NCBI RefSeq assembly: GCF_004005485.1
Contig: NZ_RZUL01000002.1
Coordinates: forward strand, 620,001 to 684,000
DNA from: Sphingobium algorifonticola
GTDB lineage: Bacteria; Pseudomonadota; Alphaproteobacteria; Sphingomonadales; Sphingomonadaceae
Length of the DNA stretch: 64,000 nucleotides
Reading direction: 5' to 3'
This document shows, one piece after another, positions 1 to 8,763 of this stretch. Position 1 is the first letter of the stretch. Each line of letters opens with the position of its first letter. The translations under genes and the position numbers were made by a program. The notes below the pieces were generated by a model that made no database searches, was not told where the DNA came from, and saw only the letters and a list, made by a program, of their open reading frames with translations.

Positions 1-34
1 CGGCGAACGCGATGATGAGAGCGGCGCGGATCAT
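1..34 (-). CDS. 5' fragment of an exported protein (cut by window edge)
   Basis: An ATG on the minus strand at 34 opens a frame that runs off the window. The eleven visible residues (MIRAALIIAFA) look like the beginning of a signal peptide. It lies 43 bp downstream of the GIN-domain lipoprotein gene on the same strand and is probably in the same operon. GIN-domain genes often occur in tandem, so a second such protein is a reasonable guess, but nothing beyond the signal-like start can be seen. Confidence 0.35.
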   Translation of the reverse strand, partial: MIRAALIIAFA

Positions 35-77
35 GGCCTGAACGGAGTGCAAGCCACCCTCCGCGGCAATCGGGCCA

Positions 78-815
78 TTATCCGCTGCATCGCGCCTTGC
101 CCGATCCCATCGCTGCGACCGTGCATTTGGCCTTGCCGATCACATCGGCGTTGCCCGATCCCATGATATGAACCGCGACGGTGCCGTCGGATGCAAGGCG
201 GGCGTCACCCGATCCCAGCATATTGATGTCGCCGCTTCCCGCCTTCAGAGCGGCTGCGTCGATGCCGCCCGATCCGGTGGCGGACAAAGATGCCGTGCCC
301 GCGGTTCCGCTGATCCGCATATCGCCCGATCCGGTGACACCGGCCTTGAGCGTCCGCACCTTGGCAGTGGCCACCGCCAGATTGCCGGAACCCGTCAGCG
401 ACAGGTCGAGCGTGTCGCCCTGTGCCCGGTCGACCGTCATATCGCCCGAACCCGCCAGCGATGCCGACGCCAGCGCGGGCATGGCGACACGGATCGTCGC
501 GCCCTTGTCCGGCTGGCGATCCATGCCGCCGACGCGCGGCTTGCGGCCGATATGGAGCACGCCGTCCTTCACCCCGATTTCGATACGCTTCAAGGCTTCG
601 GGATCGCCCTGGGCCGTCACGTTGAAGGCCGGGCCGACGCTGACAATCACGGTGTCCGGTCCGGCCGCTTCGACACCTGCAAAGTCACGCAGGTCGGACA
701 GATCGGCCGTCGCAGCGCGCGTGCCGACCATGGATTGCGCCCCGCTTTCCGAACAGCCCGACAACGCCACGGCAAGGCCCCCCATCATCAGGGCGGGAAT
801 GAAGCGTCGCGGCAT
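78..815 (-). CDS. GIN-domain (DUF2807) putative lipoprotein
   Basis: A predicted exported protein of 245 residues. The N-terminus has a signal peptide ending in a lipobox-like LSGC, so lipid anchoring is likely. The rest is a repetitive run of short strands with recurring GSGD, GSGN and GSGK turns, typical of the head-GIN/DUF2807 beta-solenoid fold. The family's biochemical role is unknown; an envelope or adhesin-like role is often suggested. An ATG 15 bp upstream is possible, but a GAGGAG ribosome site sits at the right distance from the ATG at 815, so that start is preferred. It is read away from carD and ends 43 bp before the next minus-strand gene. Confidence 0.8.
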   Translation of the reverse strand: MPRRFIPALMMGGLAVALSGCSESGAQSMVGTRAATADLSDLRDFAGVEAAGPDTVIVSVGPAFNVTAQGDPEALKRIEIGVKDGVLHIGRKPRVGGMDRQPDKGATIRVAMPALASASLAGSGDMTVDRAQGDTLDLSLTGSGNLAVATAKVRTLKAGVTGSGDMRISGTAGTASLSATGSGGIDAAALKAGSGDINMLGSGDARLASDGTVAVHIMGSGNADVIGKAKCTVAAMGSGKARCSG

Positions 816-917
816 CCGGCATCTCCTCATCTGTATTGCGAATATAATACAGTGAAGGAACGGGCATGCAAGGCGAAATATTGGCCGGGTATCGGCCCTG
901 CGGCTGCATGGGCAACG

Positions 918-944
918 AAAAAGGGCGCCTCGCGGGGCGCCCTT
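918..944 (-). terminator. Rho-independent terminator of carD
   Basis: A perfect 9-bp stem (aagggcgcc with ggcgccctt, 921-929 and 936-944) with a 6-nt loop. On the minus strand it is followed by a run of five T. It lies 28 bp beyond the carD stop codon and should separate carD from the downstream lipoprotein gene. Confidence 0.85.
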
Positions 945-971
945 CTTGTCTGGTACGGTCGGGGCCGACTG

Positions 972-1502
972 TCAGTCGACCTTTTCCTTGTTATATTTCG
1001 GCGCGGCTTCGTTGAGAATCTGCAGGATCTTCTTGAGCGCACCCGGCTCATCCGTCTCTTCCATCGCGGCAAGTTCGCGGGCGAGACGGCTGGAGGCCGC
1101 TTCGAAAATCTGCCGCTCGGAATAGCTCTGCTCGGGCTGATCGTCGGCGCGAAACAGGTCGCGCGTCACTTCGGCGATCGACACGAGGTCGCCCGAATTG
1201 ATCTTCGCTTCATATTCCTGCGCGCGGCGCGACCACATGGTCCGCTTGACCTTGGGCTTGCCTTTCAGCGTTTCCATGGCCTCTTCGAGCGTCTTGTTCG
1301 AAGACAGCTTGCGCATGCCGACACCTTCGGCCTTGTTCGTGGGAACGCGCAACGTCATGCGTTCCTTTTCGAAGCGCAGGACATAGAGTTCCAGCTCCAT
1401 GCCCGCGATCTGCTCTTTCTGCAATTCGATCACACGGCCAACGCCATGCTTGGGATAAACGACATAATCACCGACGTCAAAGGACAGCGCCTTGGCAGCC
1501 AT
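972..1502 (-). CDS. carD: CarD/CdnL family transcription regulator
   Basis: RNA polymerase-binding regulator of the CarD/CdnL family, which stabilises open promoter complexes, especially at rRNA and growth-related promoters. The 176-residue product has the N-terminal RNAP-interaction (Tudor-like) domain, with VGDYVVYPKHGVGRV near residue 10, and a helical C-terminal DNA-binding domain. The frame stays open 15 codons further upstream, but the ATG at 1502 has a GGAAAGG ribosome site and gives the conserved family N-terminus (MAAKALSFDVGD). A strong terminator follows the gene. The C-terminal tail is charged and variable, as usual for alphaproteobacterial members. Confidence 0.93.
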   Translation of the reverse strand: MAAKALSFDVGDYVVYPKHGVGRVIELQKEQIAGMELELYVLRFEKERMTLRVPTNKAEGVGMRKLSSNKTLEEAMETLKGKPKVKRTMWSRRAQEYEAKINSGDLVSIAEVTRDLFRADDQPEQSYSERQIFEAASSRLARELAAMEETDEPGALKKILQILNEAAPKYNKEKVD

Positions 1503-1728
1503 TTGGAACCTTTCCATCACAATGGAGAAACCGATGTTGCGCACCACATGGACATTAGGGGAAATGCATGCGGCCGGACCGCAACGTCACCTGAGGATCA
1601 TGGGACGATTTTACTCCACACGGGCGCGACGGCACCCGCTGCTTCTCATCATGTAGCAGATTCGTAATAAAATTACCAGCCTGCGCATCGACCGGCTTTT
1701 GCAATGCTTTGCAGCGGTTGTTTCCGCC

Positions 1729-2067
1729 TCAGTCGCCGGTGCCTGGCTCTGCGGAAAAATACTTCTCGAACTTGCCTTCTTCGCCCTTGTAGGCGTCGGC
1801 ATCGGCAGGCGCTTCGCCCTTTGTCGTGATGTTGGGCCATTGTGCGGAGAAGGTCGTGTTCAGCTCCAACCACTTCTCCAGCCCGTTTTCGGTATCGGGC
1901 AAAATGGCTTCGGCCGGGCATTCAGGTTCGCACACGCCGCAGTCGATGCACTCGCTCGGATTGATGACCAGCATGTTCTCGCCTTCGTAGAAACAGTCGA
2001 CGGGGCATACTTCGACGCAATCCATATATTTACAGCGGATGCATGCGTCGGTCACGACATAGGTCAT
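1729..2067 (-). CDS. fdxA: FdxA-type 7Fe ferredoxin
   Basis: A 112-residue soluble electron carrier. The N-terminus has the cluster pattern [18 protein letters not shown] followed by the second set [12 protein letters not shown], matching the 3Fe-4S plus 4Fe-4S arrangement of FdxA ferredoxins. The acidic C-terminal extension of about 50 residues is typical for alphaproteobacterial FdxA. The gene is followed by carD on the same strand, an arrangement common in this group. The redox partner cannot be deduced from the window. Confidence 0.95.
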   Translation of the reverse strand: MTYVVTDACIRCKYMDCVEVCPVDCFYEGENMLVINPSECIDCGVCEPECPAEAILPDTENGLEKWLELNTTFSAQWPNITTKGEAPADADAYKGEEGKFEKYFSAEPGTGD

Positions 2068-2161
2068 CAGTGGGGCCTTTTCCCTGGGTCCGATGCGCTC
2101 TGCTATGCTGGCCCTTGCCTTGCGTCAAGCTGGCTGGATATCAAAAAGGCGCTCTATTCCC

Positions 2162-2476
2162 TCACGAGCCCACAACTATTTCTTCGTAGCAGGTCCGGGC
2201 CTCCACCGCTGGTCCGCGCCGGTGGGGAAGGGCGCTGACCCGCACAACGCGGACCTGTGTTCCGCTGGGAAAGGTGATGAGGTCGCCCGGCCGCACGGGG
2301 GCGTGGGCGCGATCGACGCGGCGACCGTTGAGGCGCATGTAACCGGCCTCGGCCAGCTTCTGCGCCTGGCTGCGGCTGCTGGCGAGGCGCACGAACCAGA
2401 GATATTTGTCGATGCGCTGCGTCGGGCTGGCCGCGCCTGTGCCCTGCGACCGGACGGCATCGGATCGTTCAGCCAT
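2162..2476 (-). CDS. S4-domain RNA-binding protein (Hsp15-like)
   Basis: A 104-residue protein with one S4 RNA-binding domain: QRIDKYLWFVRLASSRSQA, then LAEAGYMRLNGRRVDRAH and a VRPGDLITF segment. This is the organisation of heat-shock protein 15, which binds stalled 50S subunits carrying peptidyl-tRNA; that role is inferred from family. The frame is open about 75 codons further upstream inside the helicase gene. The ATG at 2476 is chosen because it gives the normal family length and overlaps the helicase stop by 8 bp, suggesting translational coupling. Confidence 0.85.
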   Translation of the reverse strand: MAERSDAVRSQGTGAASPTQRIDKYLWFVRLASSRSQAQKLAEAGYMRLNGRRVDRAHAPVRPGDLITFPSGTQVRVVRVSALPHRRGPAVEARTCYEEIVVGS

Positions 2477-5117
2477 TGCGCCCCAGCAGATCGGCAAGCC
2501 CGGCAAAGGGCGAGGCGGCCGACGGGGATGGCGCGGATGCCGACGGCGGGGAAGGGGGCGCTGCCGCATCCGGTGCCCCTGTACCGCCCTTGCGATCGGC
2601 GCTCTTGCGATCGGTGCGGGAGCGTTCGGCCTTGCCTCCCGCGCGCGGTCCTTGCTGATGTGCCCGGGCCTTCTGCCGGCCGCGAAACACCCAGTTGGGC
2701 CCACCCTCTGCGGCGTCCACCGCGCGGAAACCGGCCTCGCGCATCAGGTCCAGAAACCCCGGTTCATGCAGCCCGAGCGAAACGATGCGCGGGTCCGCCG
2801 CCACGAAAGGTTCACCCTTCGCAATCGTCTCATGCGCGGCGCAAGCCATGCGTTCTGCCATGTCGATGCGCACATGCTGGCCACCGAAATCGCGGAAGCC
2901 GGATTGGCGCGCGCCTGCCTGCGCCTGCGCATCGTCGATCACCAGTAGTGTCGCCCCGGCGGCGGGCAGCGGCAACATCGGGGTGCCGCGGCGCGCACAG
3001 CCCAGCGCCATCCGCCATAGCGCCGCACCGGGCTTCAGCAAGCCGGGATGAAAGATGTCGAGAACACCGATGGTGATCCCCGCCCGCCGGATGCGGTAGC
3101 GTTCCGTCTTGTCGAGCGGGGCCAGTGCCGGATCGAGATCGATACGCGCGCTGATGCCGCCCGCATCTGCCAGTTGCGCGAAAAAGCCGCGCACCACCGC
3201 AGGCGTTTCGGGGTCGATGGCCGCCGCCGCCATCCGCACCAGCGGCAGGATATGCCGTTCCTGTTGCGCCGCCATCCAGGCGGACAGGCGCTCGCTCACG
3301 CGCTTCTGGATATCCTGCCCCAGGCCCTGAAGCGCGCGATCCAGGCGGATTTCCGGTGCTGTCAGCGTCGGCCCGGCATGCAAGGTGGCGATCGCCGTGC
3401 CATTCCAGAACAGGGCGGGCGCTTCGGCTGCCCCCGGCGCCAGCAGAAAGGCGGCATCCTCCGCCGCCAGCAATTCGTCGGCTTTCACGCGCAATATCGC
3501 CCCAAGTCGTTTCTCCGCAGCAGCGAGCAGCATCCGCCTGTCACCCCCGCGTGCATCGGGATCGACCGAGAAACGAAATCCGTCAAGCCGCCCGATGCTT
3601 TCGCCGTCCACGCTTACCGCGCCGTTACCATCAATGGTTACCGGCAGTTGCGTGATGTTCTGACCGATATCGCGTAGTAATACAGCAGTACGCCTGTCGA
3701 CGAACCGTTGCCTGAGTGCGGCATGCAGTGCGTCGGAGAGCTTTTCTTCCAGCGCCCGCGTGCGCTCCGCCATTTCTGCGGGATGTTCGAGCCAGTCGGG
3801 ACGATGCGCGATATAGGCCCAGGTGCGGACGGCGGCGATTCGCCCGGACAGCGTGTCGATATCGCCCACTACACTGTCCAGCCGCGCGAGATGCTGCGCG
3901 AACCAGTCGCGCGGAATATAACCTTTTCCTTCGGACAGAAAGCGCCACAGCCGCGCCACCATCCGCGCATGATGGTCCGACCCCAGTTTCTGGAAATCGG
4001 GCAGTCCGCAGGCTGACCACAGGCGCGCCACCTGCTGCCGGTTGCGCGCGCGCTCGCGCACCAGCGGGTCGTCGGCCATGCGTTTCAGCACGGCCAGATC
4101 GACCGCTTCGTGTGCGGCGCGCAACTGCGGGGCCTCCGGCCGCGCTTCCAGATCGGCGATCAGCCCGTCCAGCGTGTCGCACCGTGGTGCCCCGTCGCGC
4201 CAGTAGAGCATGTCGAGTGGCGGAAAGCGATGCGCCTCGATCGCCTCGATTTCCTCGGGCGTAAAGGCCGCGTCGCTGCCTTCGCCGCCCAGTGATCCGA
4301 ATGTGCCGTCGCGGTGATGCCGCCCCGCGCGCCCGGCGATCTGCGCCATTTCGGTAATGGAAAGCCGACGGGTGCGATGCCCGTCGAACTTGCGCAGCAC
4401 GGCAAAGGCGACATGCGATACGTCGAGATTGAGGCCCATGCCGATCGCGTCGGTCGCGACCAGATAATCGACCTGGCCTTCCATGAACATCTTCACCTGC
4501 GCATTGCGGGTGCTGGGGGAGAGCGCGCCCATCACCACCGCTGCGCCGCCGCGAAACCGCCGGAGCATCTCGGCCACGGCATAGACTTCCTCCGCCGAAA
4601 AGGCGACGATCGCGGAGCGTTTGGGCAGGCGGGAAAGCTTTTTCGCGCCTGCATAGCTCAACGTCGAAAAGCGGGGGCGGCCGATGATCTCGGCCTCGGG
4701 CACCAGCTTGCGGACAAGCGGAGCGATGATGGCGGAGCCGAGGATCATCGTCTCCTCGCGCCCGCGTGCGCGCAGCAGCCGATCGGTGAACACATGGCCC
4801 CGCTCCGGGTCCGCGCCAAGCTGCGCCTCGTCCAGGGCGACGAAAGCAAAGTCGCCGTCGGTCGGCATGCTTTCCGCTGTGCACAGGAAATAGCGCGCCT
4901 TGGGCGGGCAGATTTTCTCCTCGCCGGTAATCAGGGCGACGCTCTCCCGCCCCTTGATCGTGACCACCCGGTCGTAGACTTCACGCGCCAGCAGCCGCAG
5001 CGGAAAGCCCATCATGCCGCTGGAATGCCCGCACAAACGCTCGACCGCCAGATGCGTTTTCCCGGTGTTGGTCGGGCCGAGCACGGCAGTGACGGCGGAT
5101 CGGGCGAACTGGGCCAT
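2469..5117 (-). CDS. SUV3-like DEAD/DEAH-type helicase
   Basis: An 882-residue helicase of the SUV3/MgpS-like group found across alphaproteobacteria. Walker A is GPTNTGKT near residue 14, and a DEAQ-type Walker B follows (ALDEAQL). Motif III and the C-terminal helicase half include GMGLNLDVSHV and QIAGRAGRH. The C-terminal third is poorly conserved and ends in a basic then Pro/Ser/Ala-rich tail. RNA unwinding is the known activity of SUV3; a bacterial substrate is not established. The start at 5117 (MAQFARSAVT) puts Walker A close to the N-terminus as in homologues; an ATG at 5213 would add 32 residues with no recognisable function. The gene overlaps the S4 gene at its 3' end. Confidence 0.88.
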   Translation of the reverse strand: MAQFARSAVTAVLGPTNTGKTHLAVERLCGHSSGMMGFPLRLLAREVYDRVVTIKGRESVALITGEEKICPPKARYFLCTAESMPTDGDFAFVALDEAQLGADPERGHVFTDRLLRARGREETMILGSAIIAPLVRKLVPEAEIIGRPRFSTLSYAGAKKLSRLPKRSAIVAFSAEEVYAVAEMLRRFRGGAAVVMGALSPSTRNAQVKMFMEGQVDYLVATDAIGMGLNLDVSHVAFAVLRKFDGHRTRRLSITEMAQIAGRAGRHHRDGTFGSLGGEGSDAAFTPEEIEAIEAHRFPPLDMLYWRDGAPRCDTLDGLIADLEARPEAPQLRAAHEAVDLAVLKRMADDPLVRERARNRQQVARLWSACGLPDFQKLGSDHHARMVARLWRFLSEGKGYIPRDWFAQHLARLDSVVGDIDTLSGRIAAVRTWAYIAHRPDWLEHPAEMAERTRALEEKLSDALHAALRQRFVDRRTAVLLRDIGQNITQLPVTIDGNGAVSVDGESIGRLDGFRFSVDPDARGGDRRMLLAAAEKRLGAILRVKADELLAAEDAAFLLAPGAAEAPALFWNGTAIATLHAGPTLTAPEIRLDRALQGLGQDIQKRVSERLSAWMAAQQERHILPLVRMAAAAIDPETPAVVRGFFAQLADAGGISARIDLDPALAPLDKTERYRIRRAGITIGVLDIFHPGLLKPGAALWRMALGCARRGTPMLPLPAAGATLLVIDDAQAQAGARQSGFRDFGGQHVRIDMAERMACAAHETIAKGEPFVAADPRIVSLGLHEPGFLDLMREAGFRAVDAAEGGPNWVFRGRQKARAHQQGPRAGGKAERSRTDRKSADRKGGTGAPDAAAPPSPPSASAPSPSAASPFAGLADLLGRNG

Positions 5118-5347
5118 GCGCTTATGTCGGGGAAGGGCAGGGACGGCGCAAGGGCGTTTCGTGTCAGGCGTCGACTTTGCCGTCGGGTGCCGTACCGAAC
5201 GGCTATCCGGCACGGTTCGCCGCAGAATCGGTTCCTCCGTCCGGCTATTAAATTGACTTTAACCTTATGTGTTCACAAGCGTAATCCCAATGTCACGGCG
5301 CGGGGGCCGTTGGCAACAGCAGAACGAAGTTCCGGGGGGTTGCCGGT

Positions 5348-6868
5348 TTGTTTCAGAAAAGCGAGTTCGGGTCCGCCCATGGAGGCGCCAGCGCCTCGCT
5401 GTGGCTGTCCGGCGCCATCGCCAGTCCGGGACCGCTGACCGAAACGCGCGAATGGCGCACACGCCTGCGCGACTGGGCCGAGGATGTCGATCTTGTCCCC
5501 GATTTGGGCCAGCGTGTCGGCAGTCTCACATGGTTCCGCGGCCTCGCGACCTGCACCGCTCTATGTGCGGGTGCCATTGCGCTCTCGCCCGGTTTTGATC
5601 CTATTCCCGGTGCGCCCGAACCGATGATGGACGCGCGCCAGTTCGATGAAGTGCGCAGCCAGATGATTACGCCGCTGGCGATGGGCGCAGACAGCGGGCG
5701 GCACATGGGTGCGACCGACGCCGTATCGAACCTGCGCGAAACGCCGGAACGTCCGCAAATCGAATTGACCGCGCAGATCGGCAGCGGCGACAGCTTCGCC
5801 CGTGCCCTTTCCCGCGCGGGTGTGAGCAGCAGCGATGCCGGCCGGGTGATTGGCCTGACCGGTCTCGACATGCGCGACGCGGCGCTGCGGCCCGGCACAC
5901 GCCTCGACATCGTGCTTGGCCGCCGTACCAGCCGCGCCATGCCCCGCCCCCTCGAAAGCCTGTCGTTCCGCGCCCGGCTCGATCTGGCGATCGACATCCG
6001 GCGCGTCAACGGCGCATTGGTGGCTCAGCGCATTCCGATCCGCGTCGATGATACGCCGCTGCGTATCCGGGGCACCGTTGGCGACAGCATCTACCGCTCG
6101 GCCCGTGCCGCGGGTGCGCCGCCCAAGGCGATCCAGGCTTTCCTGCGGACCCTGTCGCAGCAGATCGCGATCGGCGCGGTGGGGGCAGGCGACCGCTACG
6201 ACATGATCGTCGCCCATCGTCGTGCCGAAACCGGCGAGGCCGAAGTCGGCGATCTGCTCTATGCCGGTCTCGACCGTGCACGGGGCAAGGATATCGACTT
6301 GCTGAAATGGACGTCGGGCGGCCGCAGCGAATGGTTCGAGGCGTCGGGCGTCGGCGAACGGCGCGGGGTCCTGTCGCAACCTGTATCCGGTCGCCTGTCG
6401 TCTGGCTTCGGCATGCGCCGCCATCCCATTCTCGGCTTCACCCGGATGCACGCGGGGATCGACTTTGCCGCGCATTACGGATCGCCCATCTATGCGGTGA
6501 CGGACGGTATCGTCGAATATGCCGGGCGGCATGGCGGGCATGGCAATTATGTGAAGCTGCGCCATGGCGGCGGCATCGCCACCGGCTATGCCCATATGAG
6601 CCGCATCGCCTCGGTTCCCGGCCAGCGGGTCCGGCGCGGACAGGTGATCGGCTATGTCGGGTCGAGCGGCCTGTCCACCGGGCCGCATCTCCATTACGAA
6701 CTGTATCGCAACGGGCATGCCGTCAATCCCGCCTCGGTCAGCTTCACAACGACGGCGCAGCTCGCGGGCCGCGATCTTGCCGCTTTCCGGGCGCGCCTGG
6801 CGGCATTGAAAGCCATACCCGCGGGCGTGCAGACGGCGCAGGGTGGTGGGTCAGCGCGGGGCAAATAA
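5348..6868 (+). CDS. M23-family metallopeptidase
   Basis: A predicted envelope peptidoglycan hydrolase or hydrolase activator of 506 residues. A hydrophobic segment near residues 60-80 (RGLATCTALCAGAIAL) probably anchors it in the inner membrane. An OapA/LysM-like middle region follows, with a C-terminal M23 domain. The zinc and catalytic signatures are present: the HxxxD pattern in MHAGIDF near residue 370 and HLHYE near residue 448. These peptidases cut peptide crosslinks in murein or activate amidases. The start is TTG with a GGGGGG purine run upstream; no ATG lies near the N-terminus. A terminator follows directly. Confidence 0.9.
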   Translation: MFQKSEFGSAHGGASASLWLSGAIASPGPLTETREWRTRLRDWAEDVDLVPDLGQRVGSLTWFRGLATCTALCAGAIALSPGFDPIPGAPEPMMDARQFDEVRSQMITPLAMGADSGRHMGATDAVSNLRETPERPQIELTAQIGSGDSFARALSRAGVSSSDAGRVIGLTGLDMRDAALRPGTRLDIVLGRRTSRAMPRPLESLSFRARLDLAIDIRRVNGALVAQRIPIRVDDTPLRIRGTVGDSIYRSARAAGAPPKAIQAFLRTLSQQIAIGAVGAGDRYDMIVAHRRAETGEAEVGDLLYAGLDRARGKDIDLLKWTSGGRSEWFEASGVGERRGVLSQPVSGRLSSGFGMRRHPILGFTRMHAGIDFAAHYGSPIYAVTDGIVEYAGRHGGHGNYVKLRHGGGIATGYAHMSRIASVPGQRVRRGQVIGYVGSSGLSTGPHLHYELYRNGHAVNPASVSFTTTAQLAGRDLAAFRARLAALKAIPAGVQTAQGGGSARGK

Positions 6869-6875
6869 TCCCAAA

Positions 6876-6902
6876 TCCTCCCCGTAAAGGGAGGACTTTT
6901 TT
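6876..6902 (+). terminator. Rho-independent terminator after the M23 gene
   Basis: Stem of 7 bp (tcctccc, 6876-6882, with gggagga, 6889-6895), a 6-nt loop, then c and six T. It separates the peptidase from folP, so folP needs its own promoter or relies on read-through. Confidence 0.85.
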
Positions 6903-6947
6903 GTTCGCCCAATTCCCCCGCGCGCCAAACCCCTCTAAGCCTTGGCC

Positions 6948-8072
6948 ATGAACCCGTCCCAGATCCCTGCTGACGCGCGCCTGACGCTGCGCCCCGTCGG
7001 CTTTGTTGACAGCCCTGTTGATCTCGATGGGCGTACGGCGCGCATCGGCACCGGGCTGTCCTGGTTCCAGGCCTATGAAGTCGTGGCGGTGCAGGCGGAC
7101 GGGCGGCGGATGTTCCGCGATATGATTCCGGTCGTCGACTTTACTGTCTGGTCCGCGCAACTGCCCGATCCGCTGGCGCAGCGCGCCGCCACATTGGTCG
7201 CGCGCATCGCCGCGCCTCGCCCGCCGCTGCACCTGGGGGAGCGCATCGTGCGGCTCGATCTGCCGCAGGTCATGGGGATATTGAACGTTACCCCCGACAG
7301 CTTTTCGGACGGTGGCAAGCATGCGGGCGATCCGCAGGCAGCGGCCGATGTCGGCTTTGCCATGATGGCGGCAGGCGCGGCGATCGTGGATGTTGGCGGC
7401 GAATCCACCCGGCCCGGCGCGGCAAAGCTGTGGGAGGGGGACGAAATCGCCCGCGTGGTGCCCGTCATCGCGCGTCTGGCCGCATCGGGGGTTCCCGTGT
7501 CGATCGATACGCGCAAGGCCGCGGTGATGGAGGCGGCGCTCGGGGCAGGGGCGGCCATCGTCAATGATATCAGCGCCTTGCTCCACGACCCGCGCAGTAT
7601 GGACGTGGTGGCGCAGGCGTCCTGCCCCGTCGTCCTCATGCACGCGCCATCGACCGGCGACGATCCGCATGCGAACGGCGGCGGCTATGGCGATGTCGTC
7701 ACCGATGTGTTCGACTGGCTGGAGGCACGTATCGCGGCCTGCGAGGCGGCGGGCATCGACCGGGGGCGGATCATCGCCGATCCGGGCCTCGGCTTCGGCA
7801 AGTCGCTCACAGACAATCTGGCGCTGGTCAATCGCCTCGCGGTCTTTGCCGGGCTGGGCGTCCCGCTGCTCTTTGGCGGCAGCCGGAAGCGGATGATCGG
7901 CGCGCTGTCCAACGAAGCGCCCGCCGCGCAGCGGTTGGGCGGTTCGGTGGCGCTGGCCATGCGCGCGGCCGATCTCGGCGCGCAGATGGTGCGCGTGCAT
8001 GATGTGCCTGAAACGGTGCAGGCGCTGCACATATGGCGCGGCCTGCGCGACGCCGCGCTGGTGGCGGGATAG
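6948..8072 (+). CDS. folP: Dihydropteroate synthase
   Basis: Condenses 6-hydroxymethyl-dihydropterin pyrophosphate with p-aminobenzoate in folate synthesis; it is the sulfonamide target. The 374-residue product carries both Pfam-type signatures: MGILNVTPDSFSDGG near residue 110 and VDVGGESTRPGA. It also has the loop IDTRKAAVMEAAL and the C-terminal FGGSRKRMIG segment. The first 100 residues are an extension absent from E. coli FolP but usual in sphingomonads; its function is unknown. A TTG two codons upstream is possible; the ATG at 6948 is preferred. The gene ends one base before the convergent lipoprotein gene. Confidence 0.94.
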   Translation: MNPSQIPADARLTLRPVGFVDSPVDLDGRTARIGTGLSWFQAYEVVAVQADGRRMFRDMIPVVDFTVWSAQLPDPLAQRAATLVARIAAPRPPLHLGERIVRLDLPQVMGILNVTPDSFSDGGKHAGDPQAAADVGFAMMAAGAAIVDVGGESTRPGAAKLWEGDEIARVVPVIARLAASGVPVSIDTRKAAVMEAALGAGAAIVNDISALLHDPRSMDVVAQASCPVVLMHAPSTGDDPHANGGGYGDVVTDVFDWLEARIAACEAAGIDRGRIIADPGLGFGKSLTDNLALVNRLAVFAGLGVPLLFGGSRKRMIGALSNEAPAAQRLGGSVALAMRAADLGAQMVRVHDVPETVQALHIWRGLRDAALVAG

Positions 8073-8073
8073 A

Positions 8074-8709
8074 TTATCGAGCGGCGTTACTGGCAGGCGC
8101 TGGTGCCGGTGGTGCGCCAGCCGCAGCCGGAGCGCCGCCGTCGAAGACCCGCAGGCTGTCGAGCGCGCCTTGCCCGATGGCCTGATATTGTTCGCTCAGC
8201 AGTTCGGGATAGACGAAAGTCGCGCTCACCAGCGATCCATCCGCCTTGCGGATGAGGCGCAGGGCGATGTTGTTCCCTTCGCCGTCGTTGGCGGTGCCGC
8301 GATACTCGTTCGCGCCGACGAAACGACCCTCCACGCCTTCGGACTGATCGCTCATCGCCTCCACGATCTGTTGCAAATCCTTGTCATCGCTGTTGGCCGA
8401 CCAGAATATGCGAATGTCCGCCCCCGCGCCGGGGTCTTCCGCGACGACGCCGTCCGTCGTGCTGGCCTGCGCATTGCGCACCCAGCCTTCGGGCAGCGTC
8501 AGCGAAAAGCCGCGCGCCGCATTCACGTAATTGCGGCTTTCCTCGGCCGATGCGGCGTTGGCTTCCATGCGTTCGGCGGCATTGTCGGCCGCTGCCTTGG
8601 CCGCCGCAGCCAGAGCCTCGCTGTCGGGGACTTCGGAAACAGGTTCCTGCCGCCCGCACGACATCAGGAGCAGGGCAAGGGCGAAGCTGGCGAGCGATTT
8701 CTGCATCAT
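8074..8709 (-). CDS. Hypothetical lipoprotein
   Basis: A 211-residue predicted lipoprotein. The N-terminus MMQKSLASFALALLLMSCG has a lipobox ending at Cys18. An Ala/Glu-rich helical linker follows (about residues 25-65), then a compact domain with GFSLTLPEGWVR, which resembles small periplasmic domains that start with a 'xFxLxxPxGW' strand. The tail is Ala/Pro-rich. No enzymatic motif is seen and the function is unknown. It is convergent with folP, with a one-base gap. Confidence 0.75.
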   Translation of the reverse strand: MMQKSLASFALALLLMSCGRQEPVSEVPDSEALAAAAKAAADNAAERMEANAASAEESRNYVNAARGFSLTLPEGWVRNAQASTTDGVVAEDPGAGADIRIFWSANSDDKDLQQIVEAMSDQSEGVEGRFVGANEYRGTANDGEGNNIALRLIRKADGSLVSATFVYPELLSEQYQAIGQGALDSLRVFDGGAPAAAGAPPAPAPASNAAR

Positions 8710-8763
8710 GCAGCCAAAGCATAGTGCCGGGCCTATTTCAACCGGCGCGCGCGGCGACCTGCC

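Noticed and set aside
1564-1656. 30-codon plus-strand frame after AGGGGAA, upstream of carD
   Set aside because: The translation is Arg/His-rich with no recognisable feature, and the region lies between two genes of the opposite strand.
5214-5260. GGAAC-N16-CGTG on the minus strand upstream of the helicase, resembling an EcfG stress promoter
   Set aside because: The -10 half does not match the CGTT consensus and a near match of this size is expected by chance.
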